A DNA stretch of 19,703 nucleotides from an uncultured Prevotella sp. (GTDB taxonomy: Bacteria; Bacteroidota; Bacteroidia; Bacteroidales; Bacteroidaceae), in assembly GCA_902477645.1 (NCBI GenBank), contig CABSIA010000041.1, positions 1 through 19,703 of the forward strand. The letters run 5' to 3'. The number at the start of each line of letters is the position of its first letter. The first letter of the stretch is position 1. Below the pieces are notes generated by a model. It did no database searches and was not told the origin of the DNA. It worked only from the letters and a program-made list of their open reading frames with translations. Positions 1-6,955 of this stretch are shown here, one piece after another. Both the position numbers and the translations under genes were made by a program.

Positions 1-345
1 GAGGAATTGCTCTCCGTCAGGGTTTTGCAGTGGAACGATAGCGCCCTCGTAGATATTCTCGTGGTCAAATTTGCCGTTTCGGGTAAATATCTGCTTGTCA
101 AGCTCCAGAACTCTTGCGTCGACATATTCTCCGTAGGCCTGGGCTGGAGTCAGGGTTATATCGAAATCCTCGCCTTGGCTCTTCTCGTTCAGTTGTCTTT
201 CAAACTCATCGATGGCAACACCCATTCCGCTGATTATTGTGAATGGTATGTTGGGTTTGGTTTCCTCAATCAGTTCGGCATTTCCGTCTGTTACGTCATA
301 CAGTTTGTATGTTGCCTTAATGTGCTTGTTAATCATTTTTTCCAT
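1..345 (-). CDS. slyD: FKBP-type peptidyl-prolyl isomerase, SlyD-like (3' part outside window)
   Basis: Translating the minus strand from ATG at 345 gives at least 115 codons that stay open to the window edge. The protein starts MEKMINKHIKATYKLYD. It contains a SlyD/FKBP-like stretch (PFTIISGMGVAIDEFERQL, then DFDITLTPAQAYGEYVDARV), where family members have the 'G..iLi.g.E.aL.G...Gd...v.v.pe.AYGe.d' pattern. Around codons 85-115 the sequence enters the inserted chaperone (IF) flap typical of SlyD. The family catalyses cis-trans proline isomerisation and acts as a cytosolic folding helper. No signal peptide is visible. ATG at 336 is an alternative start. A Bacteroidota -7 box lies about 20 bases upstream of the first ATG. 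The plus-strand reading frame over the same bases looks like a shadow. The C-terminus, and hence any metal-binding tail, cannot be judged. Confidence 0.85.
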   Translation of the reverse strand, partial: MEKMINKHIKATYKLYDVTDGNAELIEETKPNIPFTIISGMGVAIDEFERQLNEKSQGEDFDITLTPAQAYGEYVDARVLELDKQIFTRNGKFDHENIYEGAIVPLQNPDGEQFL

Positions 346-364
346 AAAAAAATATATTTGTCTG

Positions 365-372
365 CAAAGGTA
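365..372 (-). promoter_or_regulatory. Bacteroidota -7 box of slyD
   Basis: On the minus strand these bases read TACCTTTG, a match to the TAnnTTTG element of the primary sigma factor in Bacteroidota. It lies about 20 bases upstream of the slyD ATG at 345, so the leader would be short. I see no good TTTG at the expected -33 distance, so only the -7 part is supported. Confidence 0.55.
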
Positions 373-510
373 GTGCAAAAATTCGATTAAGCGAAGAGAA
401 TGCAAATGTATTTGTATTCTTGAGCGTGAGAATTTTATTAAAACGAATATCGTAAAATGTTGATTTGAGTCAAAAAAGAGCACAATAAGTCTCATTTTTC
501 TTTCGATTTG

Positions 511-542
511 CTTGCCGCAAATGTGCGGATGTCATAACTTTG
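511..542 (+). promoter_or_regulatory. Promoter of the small exported protein gene
   Basis: TAACTTTG at 535-542 matches TAnnTTTG. A CTTG at 511-514 lies 20 bases upstream (consensus spacing about 19-21), and a full TTTG at 507-510 lies 24 bases upstream. Transcription would start near 548 and leave a leader of about 100 bases before the ATG at 651. Confidence 0.55.
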
Positions 543-564
543 CACCCAGAAAACAAAAGAGTAT

Positions 565-617
565 GGGCATCAGCGGATGCCCGCAGGGTAACGGGGCTAA
601 AATTAGGATAACATATA
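565..617 (+). promoter_or_regulatory. Structured 5' leader upstream of the 651-1013 gene
   Basis: The leader holds a perfect 7-bp hairpin with a 4-base loop (GGGCATC at 565-571 with GATGCCC at 576-582). A possible second hairpin follows, GGGCT near 594-598 with GGCCC near 613-617. There is no U-tract after either, so this is not an obvious terminator. I do not recognise a known riboswitch or RNA family. It may simply stabilise the transcript or act on translation. Confidence 0.3.
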
Positions 618-650
618 GGCCCTTAAGTTTAACGTAAATAGATTGAAATT

Positions 651-1013
651 ATGAAAAAGATTATGATGACACTTGCAGCAGTGATGAGTATGACAATGGC
701 TTTTGCCGACAGCGAGAATGTTAAAGCTGCAAAAATCAATAATGTTTACGACATGAGTGTTAACATTCGCAGACTTGCCGTGACATTGGGTCTTAATCTT
801 GACCAGATGGAGTGGGTTGGAGATTTGTACAAGTCTTTCTGCTCTGAGATGCTCGATGCATCGGATGCTCCTGAAAATGAGAAGAATGAGAAGGTAAAGG
901 CAGCGTTGAGCGAAAATCTCACCTGCATGTCGTATGTGCTCAATGACAAGCAGTTTGAGAAGTATGTCACCCTCATGGATGTAACTCTTAGAAACCGTGG
1001 TTTGAAAAAATAG
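651..1013 (+). CDS. Small exported protein of unknown function
   Basis: A 120-residue protein. It starts with a typical signal peptide (MKKIMMTLAAVMSMTMAFA, cleavage likely after the AFA near residue 19), so it is probably periplasmic or outer-membrane associated. The mature part is short, charged and largely helical, with two Cys residues and a C-terminal segment that includes YVLNDKQFEKYVTLMDVTL and ends NRGLKK. I recall small proteins of this shape, with LDQxE and xxRYxxLLNxTLxNRGL-like patterns, as common unnamed genes in Bacteroidales, but I cannot assign a function. It has its own promoter, a structured leader and a strong terminator, so it is monocistronic. ATG at 651 is preceded by an A/T-rich tract without a Shine-Dalgarno site. 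Confidence 0.75.
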   Translation: MKKIMMTLAAVMSMTMAFADSENVKAAKINNVYDMSVNIRRLAVTLGLNLDQMEWVGDLYKSFCSEMLDASDAPENEKNEKVKAALSENLTCMSYVLNDKQFEKYVTLMDVTLRNRGLKK

Positions 1014-1076
1014 TAAAAAATTGAGAGAGAGAGATAGTTTCCGCAGAAATGTCTGTTTTGAGGAAACAAAAATATT

Positions 1077-1111
1077 AAGCCTCCGTGCCATTTGTGGCAT
1101 GGAGGCTTTTT
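1077..1111 (+). terminator. Intrinsic terminator after the small exported protein
   Basis: A 14-bp stem (AAGCCTCCGTGCCA at 1077-1090 with TGGCATGGAGGCTT at 1095-1108, one G-T pair) closes on a TTTG loop and runs into a T-tract at 1107-1111. Confidence 0.9.
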
Positions 1112-1167
1112 GTGTCTGCAATATTTCCCAAGGTTTTCTTTTTAAGCTGTAAAAAGTGCTGCATTTG

Positions 1168-1199
1168 CTTGCATAAATCAATTGAATATTGTAAATTTG
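1168..1199 (+). promoter_or_regulatory. Promoter of the S8 protease gene
   Basis: TAAATTTG at 1192-1199 matches TAnnTTTG, with CTTG at 1168-1171 twenty bases upstream (and TTTG at 1164-1167). Transcription would start around 1205, which leaves only about six bases before the GTG at 1211. A start at TTG 1238 would leave about 33 bases. Confidence 0.6.
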
Positions 1200-1210
1200 C
1201 ATCCGTATAG

Positions 1211-3442
1211 GTGTATTATATAAAAAGAATTAACAAATTGAGACGAAACATATTAATATTCCTTTTTGGGGCGTTCTCGTTGCCACTGTTGGCTCAGAAA
1301 GCGGCATACGGCAAAATGTCGGCGTGGGTGCGTGAGGTCGCTGCAAATCATGTTGCCAAAAGCCATGGCAAAAGATTAGCGGCGGAAGGAGATTTGAGAC
1401 ATTCGCCTTTGATGACAGCCTTTGTACGTGCCTATGGCGATGCCGACCCGGTTTTCCGTGCCAATGGCTGCGAGGTGCTTCTTCGCCGTGGTGACCTCTA
1501 TATAGTCTCGATTCCCGTTTCTAGTCTTGCGTCTCTTTCGCTTAATCCTAAAGTAAAAAGGATAGAGTCGGGGAGAGGAAACCGTCTGCACATGGACATA
1601 ACGCCCGGGTATCTTGGAGCCATTCCCGCCTATCAGGGACAAAGTCTGCCGCAGGCTTTTACGGGCAGGGGAGTTATGGTTGGAGTTATGGATATTGGTT
1701 TCGACCTTACGCATCCGAATTTCTATGATTCTACAGCTACCCGATACCGCATACGCAGCCTGTGGGATCAATTGTCGACAGATACCGTTGGCTCACCGCA
1801 TTATGTCGGCAACAGCTATCATGGTGCAGAGTCGCTGCTTGCCTACGGGCATTCGCACGACGGTCTTGACCAGACGCACGGCACCCATACCCTTGGCATT
1901 CTTGCCGGCTCTGGCTACGGCAGTCCATACCGTGGCATGGCTTACGAGAGCGACATCTGCATAGTGGCAAATGCTACAACAGACAATGTGGCGCTCATCG
2001 ATACAGCCGACTATTATAAATTTACCTACGCCACCGATGCTTTGGGATTTAAGTATATTTTCGATACTGCCGACAGTCTTGGCATGCCGTGTGTGATATC
2101 GTTCAGCGAGGGTTCCCCACAGGATTTCCGTGGCGACGACCAGCTTTATTACGCCATGCTCGACAGCCTTATGGGGCCGGGACGCATCATTGTGTCGTCG
2201 GCGGGCAATGATGGAATGACGCCCACATATATTCAGAAACCCAAGGGCAAAGCGTCGGCGGGCTGTTTTGTCTACACTTCTGGCGACCGTGTCAGCTTTA
2301 CGCTCAACAGCCTTGGCGATGCTGATTTGCGTATGGTGTTTTATACCGATGACCGTAACGACACAGTCGTTGTCTCTACATCGAGAATTCTGCATGCCGC
2401 CGACTCCATGCTCGTAGACACCGTGACGGTGAACGGTAAGGATTTGTACATTACGGCTGTGGGCTACGGCAACTGCTATGACCCCTCACGTCAGGTTTTC
2501 GATGTGCAGTTCCGCATTCTCGGGCGTTTCGGCTCGTTGGGCGAGGCCTCGGTAGAGATTGTGGGGGCCGATGCCGATGCCGAAATGTTCCGCAACTCAG
2601 GCTATTTGCTCACAAGCTCCCGAAACCCTGAGCTTTGCGACATGGATTGCTCGCATACCATAAACTCGCCGTCATCGGCACCAAACGTCATCTGTGTAGG
2701 CTCATCGAGCTATCGCACAAGTTTTGTAAACTATCTTGGAGAGGAGCAGGTTTACGACATGGGAACCAACGGGCAGCGGGGCGCATACTCGTCTGAGGGG
2801 CCGACTTTCGACGGCCGCATAAAGCCCGATGTGCTTGCGCCCGGCACCAATATCATATCGTCGTATTCGAGCTTTTATCTCGAAAACCATCCAACGGCAG
2901 GCGACATTCGCAGCGATGTTGCCCACTTCGGTTTCAACGGCCGCACATACGCTTGGAACTCTAATGCCGGAACCTCTATGGCATCGCCGGCGGCAGCAGG
3001 AGCCATTGCCTTGTGGCTGCAGGCAAATCCCCGCCTCACACCATCTGATGTGCTCGGCATTATAGCCAGAACCAGCACACGATATGATAAGTCTCTGACT
3101 TATCCCAACAACCAGTATGGCTACGGACAAATAAACGCATACGCCGGTCTGCTCGATATTCTGGGCATAAGCTCTGTTGAGGGAATTTCTCATAATGTGG
3201 CAAGTGGCGTAGCCGTTGTGCCTATTGAGGGAGGACGTGTGCGCATTGATTTCACAGAGCCGCTGACGGAGCCTGCTATAATATCGGCATATTCGCTATC
3301 GGGCAAGCTGCTGTACCGTCAGACGGTTAGCGGAACGCAGCAGGTAGTCGTAAAATTGCCTGTGGCGGAAAAAGGCATTGTCGCCCTGCAAGTGGACGGA
3401 CAGCGGGGTGTTCGTGGCTCACAGCTCGTCAGAATGCGTTAG
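1211..3442 (+). CDS. Secreted subtilisin-like serine protease (S8 family)
   Basis: A 743-residue protein with an N-terminal signal peptide (hydrophobic run ILIFLFGAFSLPLLAQ), so it is exported. The S8 catalytic triad is visible: Asp161 in VGVMDIGFD, His223 in DQTHGTHTLG, Ser589 in AGTSMASPAAAGA, and the oxyanion Asn in SSAGNDG. A large insert of about 200 residues separates the oxyanion Asn from the Ser motif, as in many Bacteroidota S8 enzymes. The last 80 or so residues (ending GSQLVRMR) look like a beta-rich C-terminal domain resembling type A T9SS sorting signals; that part is inference. The start is uncertain: GTG at 1211 sits almost on the predicted transcription start, and TTG at 1238 is in frame and keeps the signal peptide. 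It is probably cotranscribed with the M48 gene 35 bases downstream. Confidence 0.88.
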   Translation: MYYIKRINKLRRNILIFLFGAFSLPLLAQKAAYGKMSAWVREVAANHVAKSHGKRLAAEGDLRHSPLMTAFVRAYGDADPVFRANGCEVLLRRGDLYIVSIPVSSLASLSLNPKVKRIESGRGNRLHMDITPGYLGAIPAYQGQSLPQAFTGRGVMVGVMDIGFDLTHPNFYDSTATRYRIRSLWDQLSTDTVGSPHYVGNSYHGAESLLAYGHSHDGLDQTHGTHTLGILAGSGYGSPYRGMAYESDICIVANATTDNVALIDTADYYKFTYATDALGFKYIFDTADSLGMPCVISFSEGSPQDFRGDDQLYYAMLDSLMGPGRIIVSSAGNDGMTPTYIQKPKGKASAGCFVYTSGDRVSFTLNSLGDADLRMVFYTDDRNDTVVVSTSRILHAADSMLVDTVTVNGKDLYITAVGYGNCYDPSRQVFDVQFRILGRFGSLGEASVEIVGADADAEMFRNSGYLLTSSRNPELCDMDCSHTINSPSSAPNVICVGSSSYRTSFVNYLGEEQVYDMGTNGQRGAYSSEGPTFDGRIKPDVLAPGTNIISSYSSFYLENHPTAGDIRSDVAHFGFNGRTYAWNSNAGTSMASPAAAGAIALWLQANPRLTPSDVLGIIARTSTRYDKSLTYPNNQYGYGQINAYAGLLDILGISSVEGISHNVASGVAVVPIEGGRVRIDFTEPLTEPAIISAYSLSGKLLYRQTVSGTQQVVVKLPVAEKGIVALQVDGQRGVRGSQLVRMR

Positions 3443-3477
3443 AATATAGAATTCAAAACAATATAACAAACAAAAAA

Positions 3478-4302
3478 ATGAAAACAATTAAACATTTGGC
3501 ACTTGCCACGGTTGCGGCAATTCTGATGTCGGCTTGCGGCACCACACAGACAGTTCCACTGACAGGCAGAAAACACAATCTTCGTGTCACAGACCAGCAG
3601 GTGTTGAGCCTTAGCAGTCAGGAGTATACAAAGTATATGTCGACGGCTAAAAAATCGACAAACACAGCGAACACAGCGATGGTGCAGCGGGTGGGAAAGA
3701 AACTTGCCACAGCCGTTGAGAGCTATCTGCGCAACAATGGTTTCGCCTCTGAGGTCAGCAATTTCAGTTGGGAGTTCTCGCTTGTCCAGGACAAGAATGT
3801 AAATGCGTTCTGTATGCCTGGCGGAAAAATTGTTGTCTATGAGGGACTGCTTCCCTACACAAAGAACGAGACAGGACTGGCTATAGTTCTGGGCCATGAG
3901 ATTGCGCATGCCGTAGCCAAGCACTCTGCTGAGCAGATAAGCAAGCAGATGAACCAACAGACTGGCACGCAGATTCTTGGCTCGGTGCTCAACCAGGCGG
4001 TTGGCAATGGAGTAGGCGACATTGCCTCTTCGGTAGCCGGACAATATTTCTCGTTCCGTAATCTTAAGTATTCACGCGACAACGAGTATGAGGCCGACTA
4101 TATGGGACTCGTTTTTGCAGCCATGGCAGGCTACGACCCGCAGCAGGCCATTCCTTTCTGGCAGCGTATGTCGTCGGCAGGCGGCAGCCAAAACGATTTC
4201 TTCAGCGACCATCCCTCAGACAGCAAGCGCATTGCAGCCCTGCAGAAGCACATGCCAACAGCCCTGCAGTATTACAAGGCAACTGGGAGGGCTGGTTTTT
4301 AA
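3478..4302 (+). CDS. M48-family zinc metalloprotease, lipoprotein
   Basis: A 274-residue protein with a lipoprotein signal: a hydrophobic stretch ending LMSAC, so Cys20 would be lipidated and the enzyme anchored in an envelope membrane on the periplasmic side. The zinc site HExxH is present as LGHEIAH (His140, Glu141, His144). The downstream Glu ligand lies in DNEYEADYMG (Glu203 or Glu205 region). This fits the Loi P/BepA-like M48 group, which cleaves misfolded outer-membrane or periplasmic proteins. Unlike BepA, there is no TPR tail; the chain ends soon after the SDHPS-like segment FFSDHPSDSKRIAAL. The gene follows the S8 protease with a 35-base gap and no promoter of its own that I can see, so the two proteases may form an operon. 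Its 3' end overlaps an inverted repeat. Confidence 0.88.
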   Translation: MKTIKHLALATVAAILMSACGTTQTVPLTGRKHNLRVTDQQVLSLSSQEYTKYMSTAKKSTNTANTAMVQRVGKKLATAVESYLRNNGFASEVSNFSWEFSLVQDKNVNAFCMPGGKIVVYEGLLPYTKNETGLAIVLGHEIAHAVAKHSAEQISKQMNQQTGTQILGSVLNQAVGNGVGDIASSVAGQYFSFRNLKYSRDNEYEADYMGLVFAAMAGYDPQQAIPFWQRMSSAGGSQNDFFSDHPSDSKRIAALQKHMPTALQYYKATGRAGF

Positions 4303-4430
4303 CCTGCCCCTATAAAAATATGCGGTTTTTAACCCTTCCATTATATTATAAAAAATATAAGGATATCGTAAATAAAAAGGCAGCCTTTTGCAAGGTTGCC
4401 TTTTTAGGTCGGTTAAAAACCTGCCCTCCC
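4285..4430. repeat. 20-bp inverted repeat around the shared terminator
   Basis: Bases 4285-4304 and 4411-4430 are inverted copies with one mismatch in 20, and they enclose the bidirectional terminator. The left arm includes the stop region of the M48 gene. Each arm carries a short imperfect palindrome close to GGCAGGTT-nnn-AACCTGCC (clearest at 4290-4308), and a further copy lies at 4443-4459 inside the last codons of the convergent wecB-like gene. Confidence 0.7.
4376..4405. terminator. Bidirectional intrinsic terminator between convergent genes
   Basis: A 12-bp stem (AAAGGCAGCCTT at 4376-4387 with AAGGTTGCCTTT at 4392-4403, one G-T pair) with a TTGC loop. T residues follow on the plus strand, and an A-run at 4374-4378 gives a T-tract on the minus strand. 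It can therefore stop both the protease operon and the wecB-like gene. Confidence 0.88.
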
Positions 4431-4438
4431 GGTATATT

Positions 4439-5545
4439 CTAAGGCAGGTTGAAAACCTGTTCTCTTAGTACTTGCAGGATGCGCTCGGCGCTGCGCCCGT
4501 CCCAGCGGTCAGGAATTTGTGCTTTCTTCCATTTGTGCTCTTTTATCGCCTCCATAGCCGTGGTAATTTTCTCAGGATCTTCACCCACGAGTTCGTTGGT
4601 GCCAACCTTTACGGTCTCAATATGCTCGGTGTAGTTGTTCAGTGTGAGACATGGAACACCGTTGAATGTTGCCTCCTCTGCCACGTTTCCAGAGTCGGTG
4701 ATAATGCCGGCCGCATGTGCCGTCAGCCATCCGAATTTCAGATAGCCCACAGGTTCCACGATGTGGAACGCGCCTTTCAGCTCAGGGCTGATTACCTGTT
4801 CTACCGCTTTTCGTGCCGATGCCCTTAATGGAGCTACCACAGGGACACTGCCTGCAGCCCGGGCCACGGCATTCACCATGGTACGCAGTCCGTCGGTATC
4901 GGCAATGAGAGCCTTGCGGTTTAGCGTGAACAGATAAAATCCACCCTCCTGCAGGCGCAGTCCTTCGAGCGGACTCGGGTCTTCCCATTTGCCGTGCATA
5001 AATCTGAGGTTGTCTATCAATGTGTTTCCGACCATATATACTTTTGACAGCTCGGCACCTTCACGGTTGGCAATCGAGTTGTTGCTTATTCCTGCGGTAA
5101 ACAGTATGTCCGACAGCCCGTCTATGACGAGCCGGTTTATCTCCTTCGGCATATTTATGTCGAACGAGCGTGTGCCTGCGGCAATATGTGCGAGCCTTAT
5201 ACCCTGCTTTTTTGTCACGATAGCGGCAGCCATGGTAGATGCGAGGTCATCGACCACAACCACGACATCTGTCTTGCGGTGTTGCAGATAGTGCTCAAAG
5301 AGCGACATCACCTGCCCCGTAAGCTCATTGAGGTTCTCGCAGTCTACGCCTAAAAATACATCGGGCTTGCGCAGCTCCAAGTCGTCGAAGAGCGAGTCCT
5401 CGAGTGTTGAGTCGTTTTCCCTGCCTGTATATACGAGGCTGCAGGCTACGTTTTTGCCCTCGTTGCGGGCTTTGTCGATAGCCCTTATCAATGGAGCCAC
5501 CTTTATGAAGTTAGGTCTTGCTCCGCAAACTACACATATTTCCAT
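4439..5545 (-). CDS. wecB: UDP-GlcNAc 2-epimerase (WecB/MnaA) family protein with altered active site
   Basis: A 368-residue protein of usual family length with the GT-B-like epimerase fold. The N-terminus MEICVVCGARPNFIKVAPL matches the family's 'GTRPe.ikm.P' start, and ITDSGNVAEEATFNG matches the conserved 'TDSGG.QEE' nucleotide-binding loop. The family interconverts UDP-GlcNAc and UDP-ManNAc for surface polysaccharides. Several residues I know as catalytic in E. coli WecB are changed: the VEAG Glu is Ala122 (IAAG), the T-x-HR His is Asn209 (TLNRK), and the TGQH motif reads TGRE. The Asp (VVVDDLAST) and the PxE Glu135 remain. It may therefore act on another nucleotide sugar or be a paralogue of different function. 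ATG at 5545 is chosen because the upstream ATG at 5578 lies beyond the predicted promoter box. Confidence 0.75.
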   Translation of the reverse strand: MEICVVCGARPNFIKVAPLIRAIDKARNEGKNVACSLVYTGRENDSTLEDSLFDDLELRKPDVFLGVDCENLNELTGQVMSLFEHYLQHRKTDVVVVVDDLASTMAAAIVTKKQGIRLAHIAAGTRSFDINMPKEINRLVIDGLSDILFTAGISNNSIANREGAELSKVYMVGNTLIDNLRFMHGKWEDPSPLEGLRLQEGGFYLFTLNRKALIADTDGLRTMVNAVARAAGSVPVVAPLRASARKAVEQVISPELKGAFHIVEPVGYLKFGWLTAHAAGIITDSGNVAEEATFNGVPCLTLNNYTEHIETVKVGTNELVGEDPEKITTAMEAIKEHKWKKAQIPDRWDGRSAERILQVLREQVFNLP

Positions 5546-5567
5546 GTCCGTTGGTGTTTTTATTGTG

Positions 5568-5575
5568 CAAATGTA
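5568..5575 (-). promoter_or_regulatory. -7 box of the wecB-like gene
   Basis: The minus strand reads TACATTTG, a TAnnTTTG match, 23 bases upstream of the ATG at 5545. This placement excludes the longer start at 5578. No clear -33 TTTG is visible. Confidence 0.6.
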
Positions 5576-5628
5576 CAATAATATTCTTGAACAGCGTAAT
5601 TATTTAGGGGATTTTTTAGGGTAAGGCA

Positions 5629-5735
5629 GTAGGGCCGCTACGTGTAACGGCCTCAAATAATGAGGGAAATATCATTCTTGATATGTTTTATTGTTTGCTT
5701 TTGTTGATTGCGGCCGTTACACGTAGCGGCCCTAC
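5629..5735. repeat. MITE-like element with 24-bp perfect inverted repeats
   Basis: Bases 5629-5652 and 5712-5735 are perfect inverted copies starting GTAGGGCCGC, separated by 59 A/T-rich bases. Each arm is itself an imperfect palindrome (GGCCG..TAC..GTA..CGGCC). The arms are far more G+C rich than their surroundings. The element lies between two divergent promoters, in a gap with no gene. I see no clear target-site duplication. It could be a miniature transposable or REP-like element; a role as terminator is less likely, as no T-run follows. Confidence 0.75.
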
Positions 5736-5782
5736 AAGCCTTCTGTAAAGTTGTGTAAACAAGGAGAAAACCTCGGCAGAAT

Positions 5783-5813
5783 TTTGCCGTTCGCAGGTTT
5801 TTCATTACTTTTG
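5783..5813 (+). promoter_or_regulatory. Promoter of the TPR gene
   Basis: TTTG at 5783-5786 and TACTTTTG at 5806-5813 are separated by 19 bases, a consensus Bacteroidota arrangement. The ATG at 5841 follows with a leader of about 22 bases. Confidence 0.75.
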
Positions 5814-5840
5814 CAATGCTAATTAAACATTAAAAAATAT

Positions 5841-6734
5841 ATGGGATTTCTGAAATCATTATTCGGTGTTACAGACGACAATGCTGGAAACACTACCGCA
5901 CAAAACCAGACCAATGATAAGAATTTCGACATACTGAAGTACGACGGTATGAGAGCTCTCAAACAGGGCAATGCCGAATATGCCGTAAAATGCTTCGAGA
6001 GCGCGTTGGAAATTAAAGACGATGCCGAGGCGCATGAGCAGTTGGCACTCGCACTTTACCATAGCGGCAATTATGTGGCATCGATGGAGCAATATGCAAA
6101 GCTCGTAGAATTGGAGCCAAATAATGCCGCACTCATAATGCGAATGGCTGAAATGGCTTATCTTGCAGATAAATACGACGATGTAATAGCCGCATGCGTC
6201 AGAGTGCTTGAAATAGAACCTGACAACAGCAACGCCTGCCTGCTCTATGCACATGCTTACATAGGGCAGGGCTGCGACATTCAGGCCATAGCCATGCTTA
6301 CAAAGGCGGTTTCGCTCAATGGTGAAAATATTCAGGCATATCTGCAAAGAGGTGCTTTGCTGTTTAAAATGGGCGACCGTGACGGCGCGGCTGCCGATGC
6401 GGGAAAAGTCGTTGAGACAGAACCAGACAACGAGGACGCACATCTGCTGTTGGCAAGAGTTACGGAGGCAAAGGGACAGCATGAGGAGGCTATCAGAATG
6501 TACGGGGAGGTGATAAAACTAAATCCATTCAATGTTGATGCTCTCAAAGAGCGTGGAGCAATAAAATACGCCATAGGCGATGCCGCTGGTGCAGAGGAGG
6601 ATATGCGTCAGGTTCTGGAGATTGCGCCTGACACGCTCGACGGCACCACCGGAGATTTTACTGCCGAGGGACGTGAGGGCATACAATGCAAGGTTGAGCA
6701 GGCGTACCGTGATATCAACCCATACGGTTTTTAG
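5841..6734 (+). CDS. Tetratricopeptide repeat protein
   Basis: A 297-residue protein made of about seven consecutive 34-residue TPR units starting near residues 31, 64, 97, 131, 165, 199 and 233. The units show the usual pattern of small residues at positions 8, 20 and 27 and a Pro after helix B (VELEPNN, LEIEPDN, VETEPDN, IKLNPFN, LEIAPD). TPR arrays form right-handed superhelices that bind partner proteins. No signal peptide or membrane segment is visible; the N-terminus MGFLKSLFGV is followed by a polar linker of about 20 residues. The protein is therefore probably cytoplasmic, with an unknown partner. It has its own consensus promoter. The 221 bases after it (6735-6955) hold T-rich and A-rich runs but no terminator or promoter that I can support. 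Confidence 0.9.
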   Translation: MGFLKSLFGVTDDNAGNTTAQNQTNDKNFDILKYDGMRALKQGNAEYAVKCFESALEIKDDAEAHEQLALALYHSGNYVASMEQYAKLVELEPNNAALIMRMAEMAYLADKYDDVIAACVRVLEIEPDNSNACLLYAHAYIGQGCDIQAIAMLTKAVSLNGENIQAYLQRGALLFKMGDRDGAAADAGKVVETEPDNEDAHLLLARVTEAKGQHEEAIRMYGEVIKLNPFNVDALKERGAIKYAIGDAAGAEEDMRQVLEIAPDTLDGTTGDFTAEGREGIQCKVEQAYRDINPYGF

Positions 6735-6955
6735 ACTGCGGTGCCATTATTCTTATTATCTTTTCTCCTCCCTGTGAAAAGGTTGGGATTAGTTTTTCTT
6801 TTTTTTTATTGAATAACCTGTTGGCGGAATTAAAAAGTTCATTTCAAAAATTAACAAAAACAGGCCTCCTTTCTAAGAATATACAAGATAAAAAACGCAT
6901 TGGGCATTGATATTATCAAAGGGCTGAATAAAAATGAGTAATAAGTAAAAGGAAT

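Noticed and set aside
7..390. Plus-strand 127-codon open frame at the left edge.
   Set aside because: The minus strand of the same bases encodes a clear SlyD-like protein with its own promoter box; the plus frame has no recognisable features.
603..1202. Minus-strand 199-codon open frame across the small exported protein gene.
   Set aside because: It runs backwards through a promoter, a signal peptide gene and a strong terminator; it is Cys/His-rich in the way typical of shadow frames.
6735..6955. Possible promoter, terminator or attachment site at the left border of the restriction island.
   Set aside because: Only T-rich and A-rich runs and a weak TAGTTTTT are seen; no hairpin with T-tract and no repeat shared with the right border was found.
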